From contig NZ_CP073100.1 in the NCBI RefSeq assembly GCF_018137965.1, forward strand, positions 3,917,754-3,981,753: a stretch of 64,000 nucleotides of DNA, read 5' to 3'. Positions 25,551-33,635 of this stretch are shown here, in pieces. Below the pieces are notes generated by a model that was given only the letters and a program-made list of their open reading frames with translations, searched no databases and had not been told where the DNA came from. This DNA is from Luteolibacter ambystomatis. Lineage in GTDB: Bacteria; Verrucomicrobiota; Verrucomicrobiia; Verrucomicrobiales; Akkermansiaceae. How positions within the stretch are numbered: position 1 is the stretch's first letter; every line of letters starts with the position of its first letter. The translations under genes and the position numbers were made by a program.

Positions 25551-25592
25551 AAAACAAAAACGCCCGGACCGCGTGGGCGACCCGGGCGTTTT
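25551..25592 (-). terminator. Terminator after rplY
   Basis: On the minus strand AACGCCCGGG pairs with TCCGGGCGTT around a C/G-rich loop, then TTTTTGTTTT. It lies 17 nt after the rplY stop. The long T tract makes it a strong candidate terminator between rplY and pth. Confidence 0.85.
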
Positions 25593-25609
25593 CGGAAAGA
25601 TCAGTTGGC

Positions 25610-26197
25610 TCAGGCGGCCGGGGTCTCTTCGAGACCGGCACCCGGGACGCCCACGTGGGCGACGACCACATCACCACCGTGGGTGGCCTTCACGCCCTTC
25701 GGCAGGCCAAGCTCGGAGATGTGGAGGGAAGCGCCGACTCCGAGAGCGGTCACGTCCACCTCGATGGTGTCCGGGAGGTCGTTCGGCAGGCAGACGATTT
25801 CGAGGGTGTGGATGTACTGCTCCACCACGCCACCGGCCTTCACGCCAGCCGGCTCACCATTGAGGTGCACCGGGATGTGGGCGGTGATTTCGGTCTTCTC
25901 GTCGATGGCGAGGAAGTCAGCGTGCAGGGCGGCGCCGGAGATGGCGTCGTGCTGGATCGACTGGAGGAAAGCGAGGCGGACACCCTGACCCTCGACATCG
26001 AGGTTGATCAGGATGTTGTCCGAGGTGCTGTGGGCGAGAAGCTCGGCAAAGGTCTTTGCGTCGACCTTGAGGTTCACGTTCTCGGTGTTGCGTCCGTAGA
26101 TGACGGACGGCAGCCAGCCCTCTTTGCGCATCTGGTTGAGACGGCCGGAGCCGGTGCGCGCGCGCGGGGCGGCTTTGAGTGTCTGCTTGGTGGCCAT
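25610..26197 (-). CDS. rplY: 50S ribosomal protein bL25, CTC (long) form
   Basis: A 195-residue bL25 with the general stress protein Ctc architecture: an N-terminal 5S-rRNA-binding domain (about 1-95; PRARTGSGRLNQMRKEG, PSVIYGRN) and a C-terminal beta domain (about 100-185; VEVDV..LGVGASLHISEL). The long form is the usual one outside gamma-proteobacteria. It has its own promoter with a consensus -35 box. Confidence 0.93.
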   Translation of the reverse strand: MATKQTLKAAPRARTGSGRLNQMRKEGWLPSVIYGRNTENVNLKVDAKTFAELLAHSTSDNILINLDVEGQGVRLAFLQSIQHDAISGAALHADFLAIDEKTEITAHIPVHLNGEPAGVKAGGVVEQYIHTLEIVCLPNDLPDTIEVDVTALGVGASLHISELGLPKGVKATHGGDVVVAHVGVPGAGLEETPAA

Positions 26198-26259
26198 GAC
26201 AGGAAGTGGTGGATGTTGCGGGATGCGCCGGAGGTTCCAACCCCCGGACCGGGGGGCGG

Positions 26260-26288
26260 TCTGTATCCGGGGATCGCGGGTTTGTCAA
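26260..26288 (-). promoter_or_regulatory. Sigma70-like promoter of rplY
   Basis: On the minus strand a consensus TTGACA (26288-26283), 17-nt spacer, and TACAGA (26265-26260). An A/T-rich CAAAATT lies just upstream of the -35 box like an UP element. RNA would start near 26253 and have a leader of about 55 nt containing a GC hairpin (CCCCC/GGGGG around 26240-26256). Confidence 0.6.
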
Positions 26289-26334
26289 AATTTTGTTGCG
26301 CGAAGCAGCTTTTGATCTCTGGAGGATGGATTTT

Positions 26335-27738
26335 TTATTCCGGATCCGAACTGGCCGCCACCAACCGGAATTCGATCACGCCGTCCCCGGTCAACCGGGC
26401 CTCCAGCGTGCCACCGAGGAGGCCCGCCGTTTCCCGGGCCAGTGCCAGTCCCAGCCCGTGGCGGCGGCCATCGCTGCGGGCGGCATCCTTTTTCCAGAAT
26501 CGCTCGAAGAGATTCGGCAGATCCACCGCGGTCAGGCCGGGAGCGGCGTTTGCAAAGCGGATGGAGAGCGCATCCGCGGTGATCCGGACCATGGAATCCA
26601 CCAGGGCATGGTGGACGGCGTTTCCGATCAGGTTGGTGAAAATCAAATCCAGCAGCACGGGATCGCTTTCCCAAACCAAGCCCGCCGGAATCTCCCTTTG
26701 GCAGGTGATGCCGCGTCCTCCGGCAGCCGCGGCATGGCGCTGCCACACCACATCCACCAAAGCCGGAATCCCCACCGGCTCACGCCGCACCAGACGACCC
26801 GGCTCCTCGGAACGGGCCAATTCCAGCAACCGCAGGGCCAGTGATTCCATCCGACCGCTCACCGTCCGCACCTCCTGCCACCCGGCAGCCTGTTCGTCCG
26901 CGGTTTCCGGCGGAGCCATCAGATTCACCTCCGCCAGCGCCCGCAGTTCCGCCAGAGGGGTCCGTAATTCGTGGGCGACGTTCGCGGTGAAGCTCTTTTC
27001 CCGCTCGAACACGGCTGCGAGACGCTCCAGCAGCTCGTTCAACCGACCCGCGATCGGTTGCAGCTCGGCAGGCAGCGGCTCCACCGGGAATCGTGTGGCC
27101 AGCGAACTGGCGGTGACACCGGAAATCTCCGTCACCAGCTCATCCAGCGGCCGCAGGCCGCGCCGCACGCCCCATATCAGAAGCCCCGCCATGCCCGCAA
27201 GGGTCACTCCTCCGGCGATCCACAGCGAATTCCTTAGCTCACGCAGCGTGTGCTCCAGTGGCGTGCGCACCCGCCCCACCACCAGCAAGGCCTCCCGGCC
27301 CGGATGCCCGGACTCCTCCTCATGCTCATGCCCGGCCTCAAGACGGTAGCCGATGCAGCGCAGCTTCCGTCCATCGCCCAGCTTGGTTTCGAAATAGACC
27401 GGCTCCTTCGTGGTTCCTCCCGCCATGGGCAGGGTCTCCTTCCCCAGCGAGAGGGAGCGCCGGATCTCCTGCCCGTCCGCACGGCGCAACAGGAATACCG
27501 TATTGCCGCGGCGGACATTGAACTGCGGCATCTCATCCACGTCCGAGTCCATCTTCAGCGTCTCGCCCTTCTCCTCCACGAAGGCCTGGAGCGATTGGGC
27601 GGTGAGTCGCAGCGCCGCATCGAATTCTTCCGTCAATGCCCGCCGCATCTGCCAGTGGAAGGCGACTCCCGCCAACCCGAGAAGGACGATGCCGCCGAGC
27701 AGCAACCGCAGCGTGAGGGTTCCCTTCAGAGAGTTCAT
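26335..27738 (-). CDS. Membrane sensor histidine kinase
   Basis: A 467-residue sensor kinase. TM1 about 10-28, a periplasmic sensor to about 170, TM2 about 172-190, HAMP, then a dimerisation domain with His256 in FTANVAHELRTPLAEL, N-box LIGNAVHHA, and G-box HGLGLALARE. The sensor loop contains an unusual His/Glu-rich segment AGHEHEEESGHPG (136-148) that could bind metal ions. It resembles the CusS/QseC branch. Start overlaps the response regulator stop by 4 nt, so the two are translationally coupled. Confidence 0.92.
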   Translation of the reverse strand: MNSLKGTLTLRLLLGGIVLLGLAGVAFHWQMRRALTEEFDAALRLTAQSLQAFVEEKGETLKMDSDVDEMPQFNVRRGNTVFLLRRADGQEIRRSLSLGKETLPMAGGTTKEPVYFETKLGDGRKLRCIGYRLEAGHEHEEESGHPGREALLVVGRVRTPLEHTLRELRNSLWIAGGVTLAGMAGLLIWGVRRGLRPLDELVTEISGVTASSLATRFPVEPLPAELQPIAGRLNELLERLAAVFEREKSFTANVAHELRTPLAELRALAEVNLMAPPETADEQAAGWQEVRTVSGRMESLALRLLELARSEEPGRLVRREPVGIPALVDVVWQRHAAAAGGRGITCQREIPAGLVWESDPVLLDLIFTNLIGNAVHHALVDSMVRITADALSIRFANAAPGLTAVDLPNLFERFWKKDAARSDGRRHGLGLALARETAGLLGGTLEARLTGDGVIEFRLVAASSDPE

Positions 27739-28394
27739 GGCGCGCTCAACACGTAGCCCAAGCCGCGGCGGGTGTGGATGAAGCCGCTGCCGATTTTACG
27801 ACGCAAACCGTAGATGGCGGTGTCCACCACATTGCTCATCGGCTCCACCTTGTCATCGTAGATCTGCTCCTCGATCTCGGAACGCGGCACCACCTGGTCG
27901 CGGCGGCGCGCGAGGCACTCGAGGAGTTTCCACTCGCGGGCGGTCAACTCCACCGCAGCGCCATGAAGCGTCACGCGCCGGGCGGCGAAATCCAGCTCCA
28001 GCGGCCCCAGTGCGAGCACCGGCTGGGTCATGCCGTGGCGGCGGCGGCCGAGCGCCTCGACCCGCGCGAGCAATTCCTGCAACGCAAACGGCTTCACCAG
28101 ATAATCATCCGCCCCCTCGCGCAATCCGCGCACGCGATCCTCGATCGTATCCCGGGCGGTCAACAACAGCACATGAGCCTGACCGCCGTCCTTCCGGAGA
28201 TGCCGCAACAGCGAAAGGCCGTCCATTTCCGGCATCATCACGTCCAGCACGATCACGTCGTAATCGTGCGTCAGCGAGGCCTCCAGCCCCTCCCGGCCGT
28301 TCGCCGCCACATCCACCGTGTGGCCGTGGTGCTCCAGCGCCCGGCGCACGGACCGGCGCAGGCTTTCGGAATCTTCGGCGTAGAGAACTCTCAC
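27735..28394 (-). CDS. OmpR-family response regulator
   Basis: A 219-residue regulator. The receiver domain has acidic residues Glu7-Asp8, the phosphorylation site Asp51 (VIVLDVMMPEMDG), Thr79 and Lys101 (LVKPF). The C-terminal winged-helix DNA-binding domain (about 125-217) shows LTAREWKLLECLARR and GLRRKIGSGFIHTRRGLGY. It is first in the regulator-kinase pair and lies 77 nt downstream of the PepSY-like gene. A hairpin in that gap (CCCATCC/GGATGGG, about 28418-28444) may modulate read-through. Confidence 0.95.
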   Translation of the reverse strand: MRVLYAEDSESLRRSVRRALEHHGHTVDVAANGREGLEASLTHDYDVIVLDVMMPEMDGLSLLRHLRKDGGQAHVLLLTARDTIEDRVRGLREGADDYLVKPFALQELLARVEALGRRRHGMTQPVLALGPLELDFAARRVTLHGAAVELTAREWKLLECLARRRDQVVPRSEIEEQIYDDKVEPMSNVVDTAIYGLRRKIGSGFIHTRRGLGYVLSAP

Positions 28395-28471
28395 GATGCG
28401 GAAATACAGGGCGCGAGCCCATCCTGCCGGAAAGCGGGATGGGGCCGCAATATCATCAAGCGATGCGGGGC

Positions 28472-29002
28472 TTACTTCCCACCTTGCTCCTCGTGATCGT
28501 CGTCGTCCTTCTCTTCGTTTTCCTCCTTCTCCTTGCCCTTGGTTTCGCGGGCGATCTCCTTGCCGGAGGCGTCGAACTTCACCTCGACCTCACCGGCCGC
28601 GGTTTCGATCTCGGCTTCATAGACGGTGGTTCCCTTCTCGGTGACCTTTTCCACCTTCTCGACCTTGCCTCCGGCGGCGACGGTCTTGATGGCGGCCTGT
28701 ACTGGTGCGGGAGCGGCATCGGCGGCGATCACCTCCTCCTGGGAAAGGACAGTGCCATCGGCTCCGACGGTGATCTCGTGTTTGTGGCCGGCAGCGGACC
28801 ACTTCGCCTCAAAGGCGTCGACGCCGTCTTCCTTCTCGGCCTTGATCTGGACCGGCTCGTTGCCAGCGGCGGCGCGGATCGCGGCGGCGACCTTGGCGGG
28901 CACCTGATCGAGTGCGAGGCCCTTCTTCTCTTCCTTGGCGGAAAGGATCACCGGCAGGGCGAGACCGGCGAGGATCAGGATGGTTGCGGATTTCTTCATC
29001 AT
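28472..29002 (-). CDS. Secreted PepSY-like protein
   Basis: A 176-residue secreted protein with signal peptide MMKKSATILILAGLALPVIL. It has two PepSY-like repeats: DQVPAKVAAAIRAAAG with YEAEIETAAGEVEVKFDASG and an intermediate AFEAKWSAAGHKHEITVGAD. The tail is extremely acidic (KEENEEKDDDDHEEQ). PepSY-like periplasmic proteins are often coupled to CusS-type kinases; here the kinase and regulator are directly downstream. Start at 29002 (or the adjacent Met at 28999) gives the signal peptide. The acidic tail plus His could bind metal; this is inference. Confidence 0.78.
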   Translation of the reverse strand: MMKKSATILILAGLALPVILSAKEEKKGLALDQVPAKVAAAIRAAAGNEPVQIKAEKEDGVDAFEAKWSAAGHKHEITVGADGTVLSQEEVIAADAAPAPVQAAIKTVAAGGKVEKVEKVTEKGTTVYEAEIETAAGEVEVKFDASGKEIARETKGKEKEENEEKDDDDHEEQGGK

Positions 29003-29121
29003 GGCGATGTGGATGCGTTTGTGATTTGGCGCGATCCGGATCACTCCGGACCGCACGCACACCCTGCCACCGCCCGCATGATGGAATCATGACGCGGGAG
29101 AAATAATTCTCCGGCGCGGCA

Positions 29122-30675
29122 TCAAACCGCCGCCGCCAGCACTTCCTTCGCAGCGCGTTCGCCGGATTCGACGCCGCCGTTCATGAAACCACCGAAATCC
29201 GGACTGGTATGCTCGCCAGCGAAGACCAGCGCGCCGCCCAGTTCCTGCGTGGCGGAGGCCGCATAGGCCCAGGTGTATTGACCCACCAGTGTGGCGCTGT
29301 AGCTACCTCGGTTCCATTTCACTTTCGGCCAGTTCATCACCGCGCGGTTGCCGTCCCATTGACCCGCGAGGGCCGGGAACACTTTCTCCGCCTCGCCGGG
29401 GAAGGCCTTGAGGCGCTCGGCGGTCCAATTCGCCGCCGGAGTGCCGCCGATGAAGTTCGTGAGGATACCGGAGCGGCCTTTCTGACCGCGGCTGGTTTCC
29501 CAAAACTGCTGGAACGGCAGGTCGGACACCACCGAGCCGTTGCAATAAAAGTCCCGGCCGCCGCTTTCCTGACGCCAGACGCGCTCCTTCACGCCCCACA
29601 TCACCTTCACGTTCGCGCCATAGCCGAAGGTGTGAATCGCGCGTTTCTTCTCCGCGCTCAGGCCGAGCGAATCAATGCCCTCCACGTGCCTCAGCACCGT
29701 GAACGGGATCGCGCAGATCACATGAGCCGCGTCTTTCACCACGCGCTGGCTGCCGTGGCGGAAGGTGAGGCGCAGCCCGGTCTTCGTGCGCGCAACGGCG
29801 GAGAGCTCATGCTCGGAGAACGTCCGCACCTTGCGCTGGATCCTGCCATACACGGCGGTCGGCACGCGGTCGTTGCCGCCTTCGATGCGCATCGATTCAT
29901 CGCTGGTGCCGAACATCTCGAAACCCTCCTTGGTATCGGTGCCGATGAAGTTCACCAGGTTCAGCGCGCTCTGATGGACGGTGTCCACGCCGTATTCGCA
30001 GCAGTAGGCCACATCCAGCATCTCGATGAGCCAGGCCGGGGTATCGTGTCGGGAACCCGCGAGATAGCTCTTCAGGTTGATGCCATCGAGCCGCTTCGCC
30101 TTCGCAGTGTATTCCTCCTGCGCATCGGTGAGGCCTTCCGCATCCGCGGCGATGCGCTTCGCCATCGGCTGGAAAGCCGGGATCAGGTCGCGGTCGGTGA
30201 AAATTTTCCCGCCGATGTGGTAGAAATCGAGGCCCTTCTCGCCCTTCTTGAGCGGCTGGGTGGAAATGCCGCACTCCTTGGCCAGCTTGATCAACGCCTC
30301 ATGGTTGGTGTCCACCAGTTCGCCGCCGAGCTCGCAGAACATCCCATCGCGGTTGAAATCGCGCTTGGTGAACATCCGGCCGCCGAAACGCGGCGAGGCC
30401 TCGTAGAGTTCGCAATCAACGCCCTGCTGCATCAATCGCAGCGCCGCCGTCAGCCCCGCGATCCCGCCGCCTACGATCACCACCGGTCCACGCAGATTCT
30501 TCCCGGCGGGCGGAACGGTGACGCAGCCGGAAAGGGCACCGGCCATCCCCGCCGCACCGAGGGTCTGGAGAAACCCACGGCGGGACCAGTTGCCCTCCCC
30601 GGTCGCATTGGCCACATGGGCCTCGCGGAGACAATCGATCAGGGAACGGAAAAGCGGGACACGACCACGGTTCAT
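29122..30675 (-). CDS. Tat-exported FAD-dependent amine oxidase-like protein
   Basis: A 517-residue flavoprotein of the amine oxidase/phytoene desaturase superfamily. It begins with an unusual leader, then a twin-arginine motif SRRGFLQTLG at 31-40, a hydrophobic stretch and ALSGC, a lipobox-like Cys51. The FAD-binding motif VVIVGGGIAGLTAALR is at about 65-80, followed by YEASPRFGGRM. A C-terminal FAD contact LVFAGEHTSPDFGGFMNGG closes it. Export with bound FAD by Tat and lipid anchoring are likely. Its substrate (a polyamine, amino acid or other amine) cannot be told. Confidence 0.88.
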   Translation of the reverse strand: MNRGRVPLFRSLIDCLREAHVANATGEGNWSRRGFLQTLGAAGMAGALSGCVTVPPAGKNLRGPVVIVGGGIAGLTAALRLMQQGVDCELYEASPRFGGRMFTKRDFNRDGMFCELGGELVDTNHEALIKLAKECGISTQPLKKGEKGLDFYHIGGKIFTDRDLIPAFQPMAKRIAADAEGLTDAQEEYTAKAKRLDGINLKSYLAGSRHDTPAWLIEMLDVAYCCEYGVDTVHQSALNLVNFIGTDTKEGFEMFGTSDESMRIEGGNDRVPTAVYGRIQRKVRTFSEHELSAVARTKTGLRLTFRHGSQRVVKDAAHVICAIPFTVLRHVEGIDSLGLSAEKKRAIHTFGYGANVKVMWGVKERVWRQESGGRDFYCNGSVVSDLPFQQFWETSRGQKGRSGILTNFIGGTPAANWTAERLKAFPGEAEKVFPALAGQWDGNRAVMNWPKVKWNRGSYSATLVGQYTWAYAASATQELGGALVFAGEHTSPDFGGFMNGGVESGERAAKEVLAAAV

Positions 30676-30723
30676 GATGGTGCGGACTCCATCACATATC
30701 TCATTTCCCTAACAGGAAATTCC

Positions 30724-30833
30724 GTAGTAGCGCGAAGGTCCTCCTTCGCGTGCTGGAAGAGCGCATTCCAGATGATGGGCACCCTCTTCTCAAAAGCTCC
30801 GCAAGAAGCACGCCAAGCAGAGCTTGGCTCTAC
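30724..30833 (-). repeat. Hairpin-rich dispersed repeat, copy B (inverted)
   Basis: About 110 nt between the amine oxidase start and the prs stop. Read as reverse complement it matches copy A (23266-23369): GCCAAGC..GCTTGGC hairpin, core GCGGAGCTTTT, GAAGAGG, and a closing CGCGAAGG-AGGA-CCTTCGCG hairpin with GCTAC. Copy B has a few extra bases and a further hairpin CTGGAA/TTCCAG in its centre. Confidence 0.75.
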
Positions 30834-30869
30834 TCGGCGCGACAACTCCGCGATCGTATGGCAAGTGAC

Positions 30870-31796
30870 TCAGATCTCGAACAACGAGGTCACCGACTGC
30901 CCGCCGCTGATGCGGCGGATTGCCTCACCCAGCAGCGGGGCAATGCCGACGGCCTTCACCTTCGGCCCTTCGGCCTGCGGCACGGAGTCGGTGGTGATCA
31001 CTTCCTCGATCACGGAATCGCGGATGCGGTCGTGGCCCAGTTCGCCAAGGACGGCGTGGGAAACGCCGGCGAACACGCGCTTGGCCCCGTTCTTCTGGAG
31101 AATCTCGGCGGCGGCGGTAAGCGTGCCGGCGGTTTCCGTCATGTCATCCACCAGCAGCACGTCTCGCCCCTCCACCTCGCCGATCACATTCATCGCCTCC
31201 ACGCGGGTGGCGGAGATGCGGTGCTTCGCCACGATCGCGAGATCGGCACCGAGGGCGTCCGCATAGGCGCGGGCCATCTTCACGCCGCCCACGTCCGGGG
31301 ACACGACGGTGAGATTGGAAGTGTCCGGATGACGCTCGCGGAGGTAGCCGATGAGCGCGGACTTCGCGTACAGATGATCCACCGGAATGTCGAAGAAGCC
31401 CTGGATCTGCGGCGCATGGAGATCCATGGTCAGCACCCGGTTCACGCCGGCGGAGGTGAGCAGGTTCGCCACCAACTTCGCGGTGATCGGCACGCGCGGC
31501 TGGTCCTTCCGGTCCTGGCGGGCGTAGCCGAAAAAGGGCATCACGGCGGTGATCCGCTCCGCGCTGGCGCGGCGGGCGGCGTCCACCATGATCAGCAGTT
31601 CCATGATGTTGTGGTTCGTCGGCGGGCAGGACGGCTGGATGATGAAGACGTCCTCTCCACGGATGTTCTCGTTGATTTTGACGAAAGTTTCACCGTCCGG
31701 AAAGGCGGTAACATGAACATCGGCAAGAGGTTGTCCGAGGACGTCTGCGATGCGTTCTGCAAGGGCCCGGTGGGCGGTTCCACTGATGATTTTCAT
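30870..31796 (-). CDS. prs: Ribose-phosphate pyrophosphokinase
   Basis: A 308-residue PRPP synthase, converting ribose 5-phosphate and ATP to PRPP for nucleotide, His and Trp synthesis. The class I features are visible: FPDGETFVKINENIRGEDVF, the ATP flexible loop YARQDRKDQPR, DLHAPQIQGFFD (about 130), and the PRPP-binding loop VLLVDDMTETAGTL (about 215-228). The ATG at 31796 starts MKIISGTAH, matching the family; an earlier start would run into the divergent exosortase promoter region. Confidence 0.96.
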   Translation of the reverse strand: MKIISGTAHRALAERIADVLGQPLADVHVTAFPDGETFVKINENIRGEDVFIIQPSCPPTNHNIMELLIMVDAARRASAERITAVMPFFGYARQDRKDQPRVPITAKLVANLLTSAGVNRVLTMDLHAPQIQGFFDIPVDHLYAKSALIGYLRERHPDTSNLTVVSPDVGGVKMARAYADALGADLAIVAKHRISATRVEAMNVIGEVEGRDVLLVDDMTETAGTLTAAAEILQKNGAKRVFAGVSHAVLGELGHDRIRDSVIEEVITTDSVPQAEGPKVKAVGIAPLLGEAIRRISGGQSVTSLFEI

Positions 31797-31890
31797 GGGA
31801 CGGAGCTGCGGCGGCGATTGTTGACAGCGGGGGGCGGGTCGGCAACTCTTTGCAACGCCACGGCGAAAATGAGTTCGCCGACCTCCGACC

Positions 31891-32865
31891 ATGAACCCGA
31901 GCGAAGAAGGTTCCCTCACGCCCGCGACACAGCCCGAAAGCCGGGACAACGTGATCGCCTGGGTGGGTTTGGCCTTGGTGATCGGGTTCTTTTACTTCGG
32001 CCTCCATCACTACGGGCCGGGCCGGGCGGAGTTCGTGGTGCAGACATGGACTCGTGCTTGGAACAAAGAGAGCGATTTCGAACACGGTGTCATCTTCCCC
32101 TTCCTCCTGGCCGGACTGCTGTTCTGGCGGCGGAAGGAAATCCTCGCTGCCCGCGGACCGGGTGAATGGCTCGGTTTGATCCCGGCGGTTTTCGGCGCGC
32201 TGCTGTTCCTGCTTTCCTACCGCACCATCCAGTGGCGCGTGGCCATCATCGGCCTGCCCTTCCTGCTCACCGGCTCCGTGTGGTACCTGTGGGGTCGCCG
32301 TGCCGCCTGGCTGCTGGCGTTTCCGCTGTTCCTGATCTGGCTGGCCATTCCGGTGGGATTCCTGCAGCAGGCCACCGGCGGTCTCCAGCTCATCGCCACC
32401 CGGCTCGCCCATGTGGGAGCCTCGCTGTTCGGCGTGCCCACCACGATCATGGGCAACAAACTGATCATGGCGGATGGCGCGGGCTTCGATGTCGATGAAG
32501 GTTGCTCCGGCATCCGTTCGCTGTGGGCGCTGATGCTCATCGCCGCCGCCTGGACCTACGTCGCCCGCATTCCGCTGTGGAAGCGGGTGCTGTTGTTCCT
32601 CAGCGCCTTCCCCATCGCCATCATCGGCAATGCCCTGCGGCTCATTTCGATTTTCATCATCGCCAAATTCAGCGGCACCCATTTCGCCGGAGGCACGTGG
32701 CATGATTGGTCGCCGCTGGTGTTCTTCTATCCCTTCTCCCTGTTCCTGCTGCTGACCGTCCACTCGATTCTCGAAGGCGGTCTGCCATGGAGGAAGCATA
32801 ACCGCCGCGAGGTCCGCCGTACCGTGGTGACCCGCAATACCGTCGCGAGAACCCAGACGCCATGA
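31891..32865 (+). CDS. Exosortase (PEP-CTERM-type transpeptidase)
   Basis: A 324-residue multi-pass membrane protein with about eight helices. The three exosortase signature residues are present: Cys205 in EGCSGIRSLWAL, Arg250 in PIAIIGNALRLISIF and His271 in HDWSPLVFFYP. Exosortases recognise a C-terminal PEP-type tail on secreted proteins, cut it and sort the protein to the surface, usually with an exopolysaccharide. A consensus TTGACA at 31821-31826, with only a weak -10, lies upstream. It overlaps epsI by 4 nt. The tail after residue 300 is basic and cytoplasmic. No protein ending in a PEP-CTERM tail was found in this window. Confidence 0.94.
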   Translation: MNPSEEGSLTPATQPESRDNVIAWVGLALVIGFFYFGLHHYGPGRAEFVVQTWTRAWNKESDFEHGVIFPFLLAGLLFWRRKEILAARGPGEWLGLIPAVFGALLFLLSYRTIQWRVAIIGLPFLLTGSVWYLWGRRAAWLLAFPLFLIWLAIPVGFLQQATGGLQLIATRLAHVGASLFGVPTTIMGNKLIMADGAGFDVDEGCSGIRSLWALMLIAAAWTYVARIPLWKRVLLFLSAFPIAIIGNALRLISIFIIAKFSGTHFAGGTWHDWSPLVFFYPFSLFLLLTVHSILEGGLPWRKHNRREVRRTVVTRNTVARTQTP

Positions 32866-33620
32866 TCCGCCCTCTGATTCTCCCGGTCGTGCTCGCCGCT
32901 TTGATGAGCGGAATCTTCTTCCTGCCCACCTCGGGCACGGTGGCGGAGTCTGCGATTTCCTTGAAGCTGCCCGCCGGCATGGACGACTGGGACTTCAACA
33001 TCATCCAGGCCAGCCAGAAGGAAGTGGATATTCTCGCGAAGGATACCGACTTCAGCAAAGCCGTCTGTGTCGCCCCCGTTCCGAACGCCTACACCAATCA
33101 GGGCGATCCGATCGACCAGCGCGTCGATCTCTCCATCGTGCTTTCGGGTTCCGACATCAACAACTCGATCCACCGCCCGGAACGCTGCATGCCCGCCCAG
33201 GGCCACCAGATCTACGAGGCGAAGTCCGACGTGCTCACGACTCCGGGCGGCCGCACCCTGCCGGTGCGTGAACTGGCCTCGGTGCAGAATCTTCCGCTGG
33301 ATGAAAAGGGGGAGAAGAGCGTCTCCTTCCACTGCGTCACCTACTACTTCTTCGTCGGTCAGAATGAGATCACCGAAGACCACCTGAAGCGCACGCTCAT
33401 CGACATGCGTGATCGCGTCCTCCATGGCCAGGACCAGCGCTGGGCCTACGTTTCGGTATCGATGTGGTTCAGCGAGGAAGGGAAGTCCAACGGCTTCCGC
33501 GATCCGAGCGGACGGGCGGTCGTGTTTCCTTCACGGGAAGACGCGGAAAAGAAAATCCGCCAGTTCCTGGGGAAGCTGGCGGATCGCAACATCAACTGGC
33601 AACAGATCGCCAGCCGCTGA
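32862..33620 (+). CDS. EpsI-like exosortase-associated protein
   Basis: A 252-residue protein beginning with a hydrophobic helix (LILPVVLAALMSGIFFLP) and an EpsI/DUF3485-type domain (about 40-240). Cys34-free; conserved features include HRPERCMPAQGH (about 105-116) and VSFHCVTYYFFVGQNE (about 152-167). In other bacteria EpsI is fused to the exosortase or encoded after it. Here the ATG overlaps the exosortase stop by 4 nt. It is thought to act in the membrane or periplasm beside exosortase. It converges on the polysaccharide operon with only 15 nt between stops. Confidence 0.88.
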   Translation: MIRPLILPVVLAALMSGIFFLPTSGTVAESAISLKLPAGMDDWDFNIIQASQKEVDILAKDTDFSKAVCVAPVPNAYTNQGDPIDQRVDLSIVLSGSDINNSIHRPERCMPAQGHQIYEAKSDVLTTPGGRTLPVRELASVQNLPLDEKGEKSVSFHCVTYYFFVGQNEITEDHLKRTLIDMRDRVLHGQDQRWAYVSVSMWFSEEGKSNGFRDPSGRAVVFPSREDAEKKIRQFLGKLADRNINWQQIASR

Positions 33621-33635
33621 ATTCAGCGGAAATGT

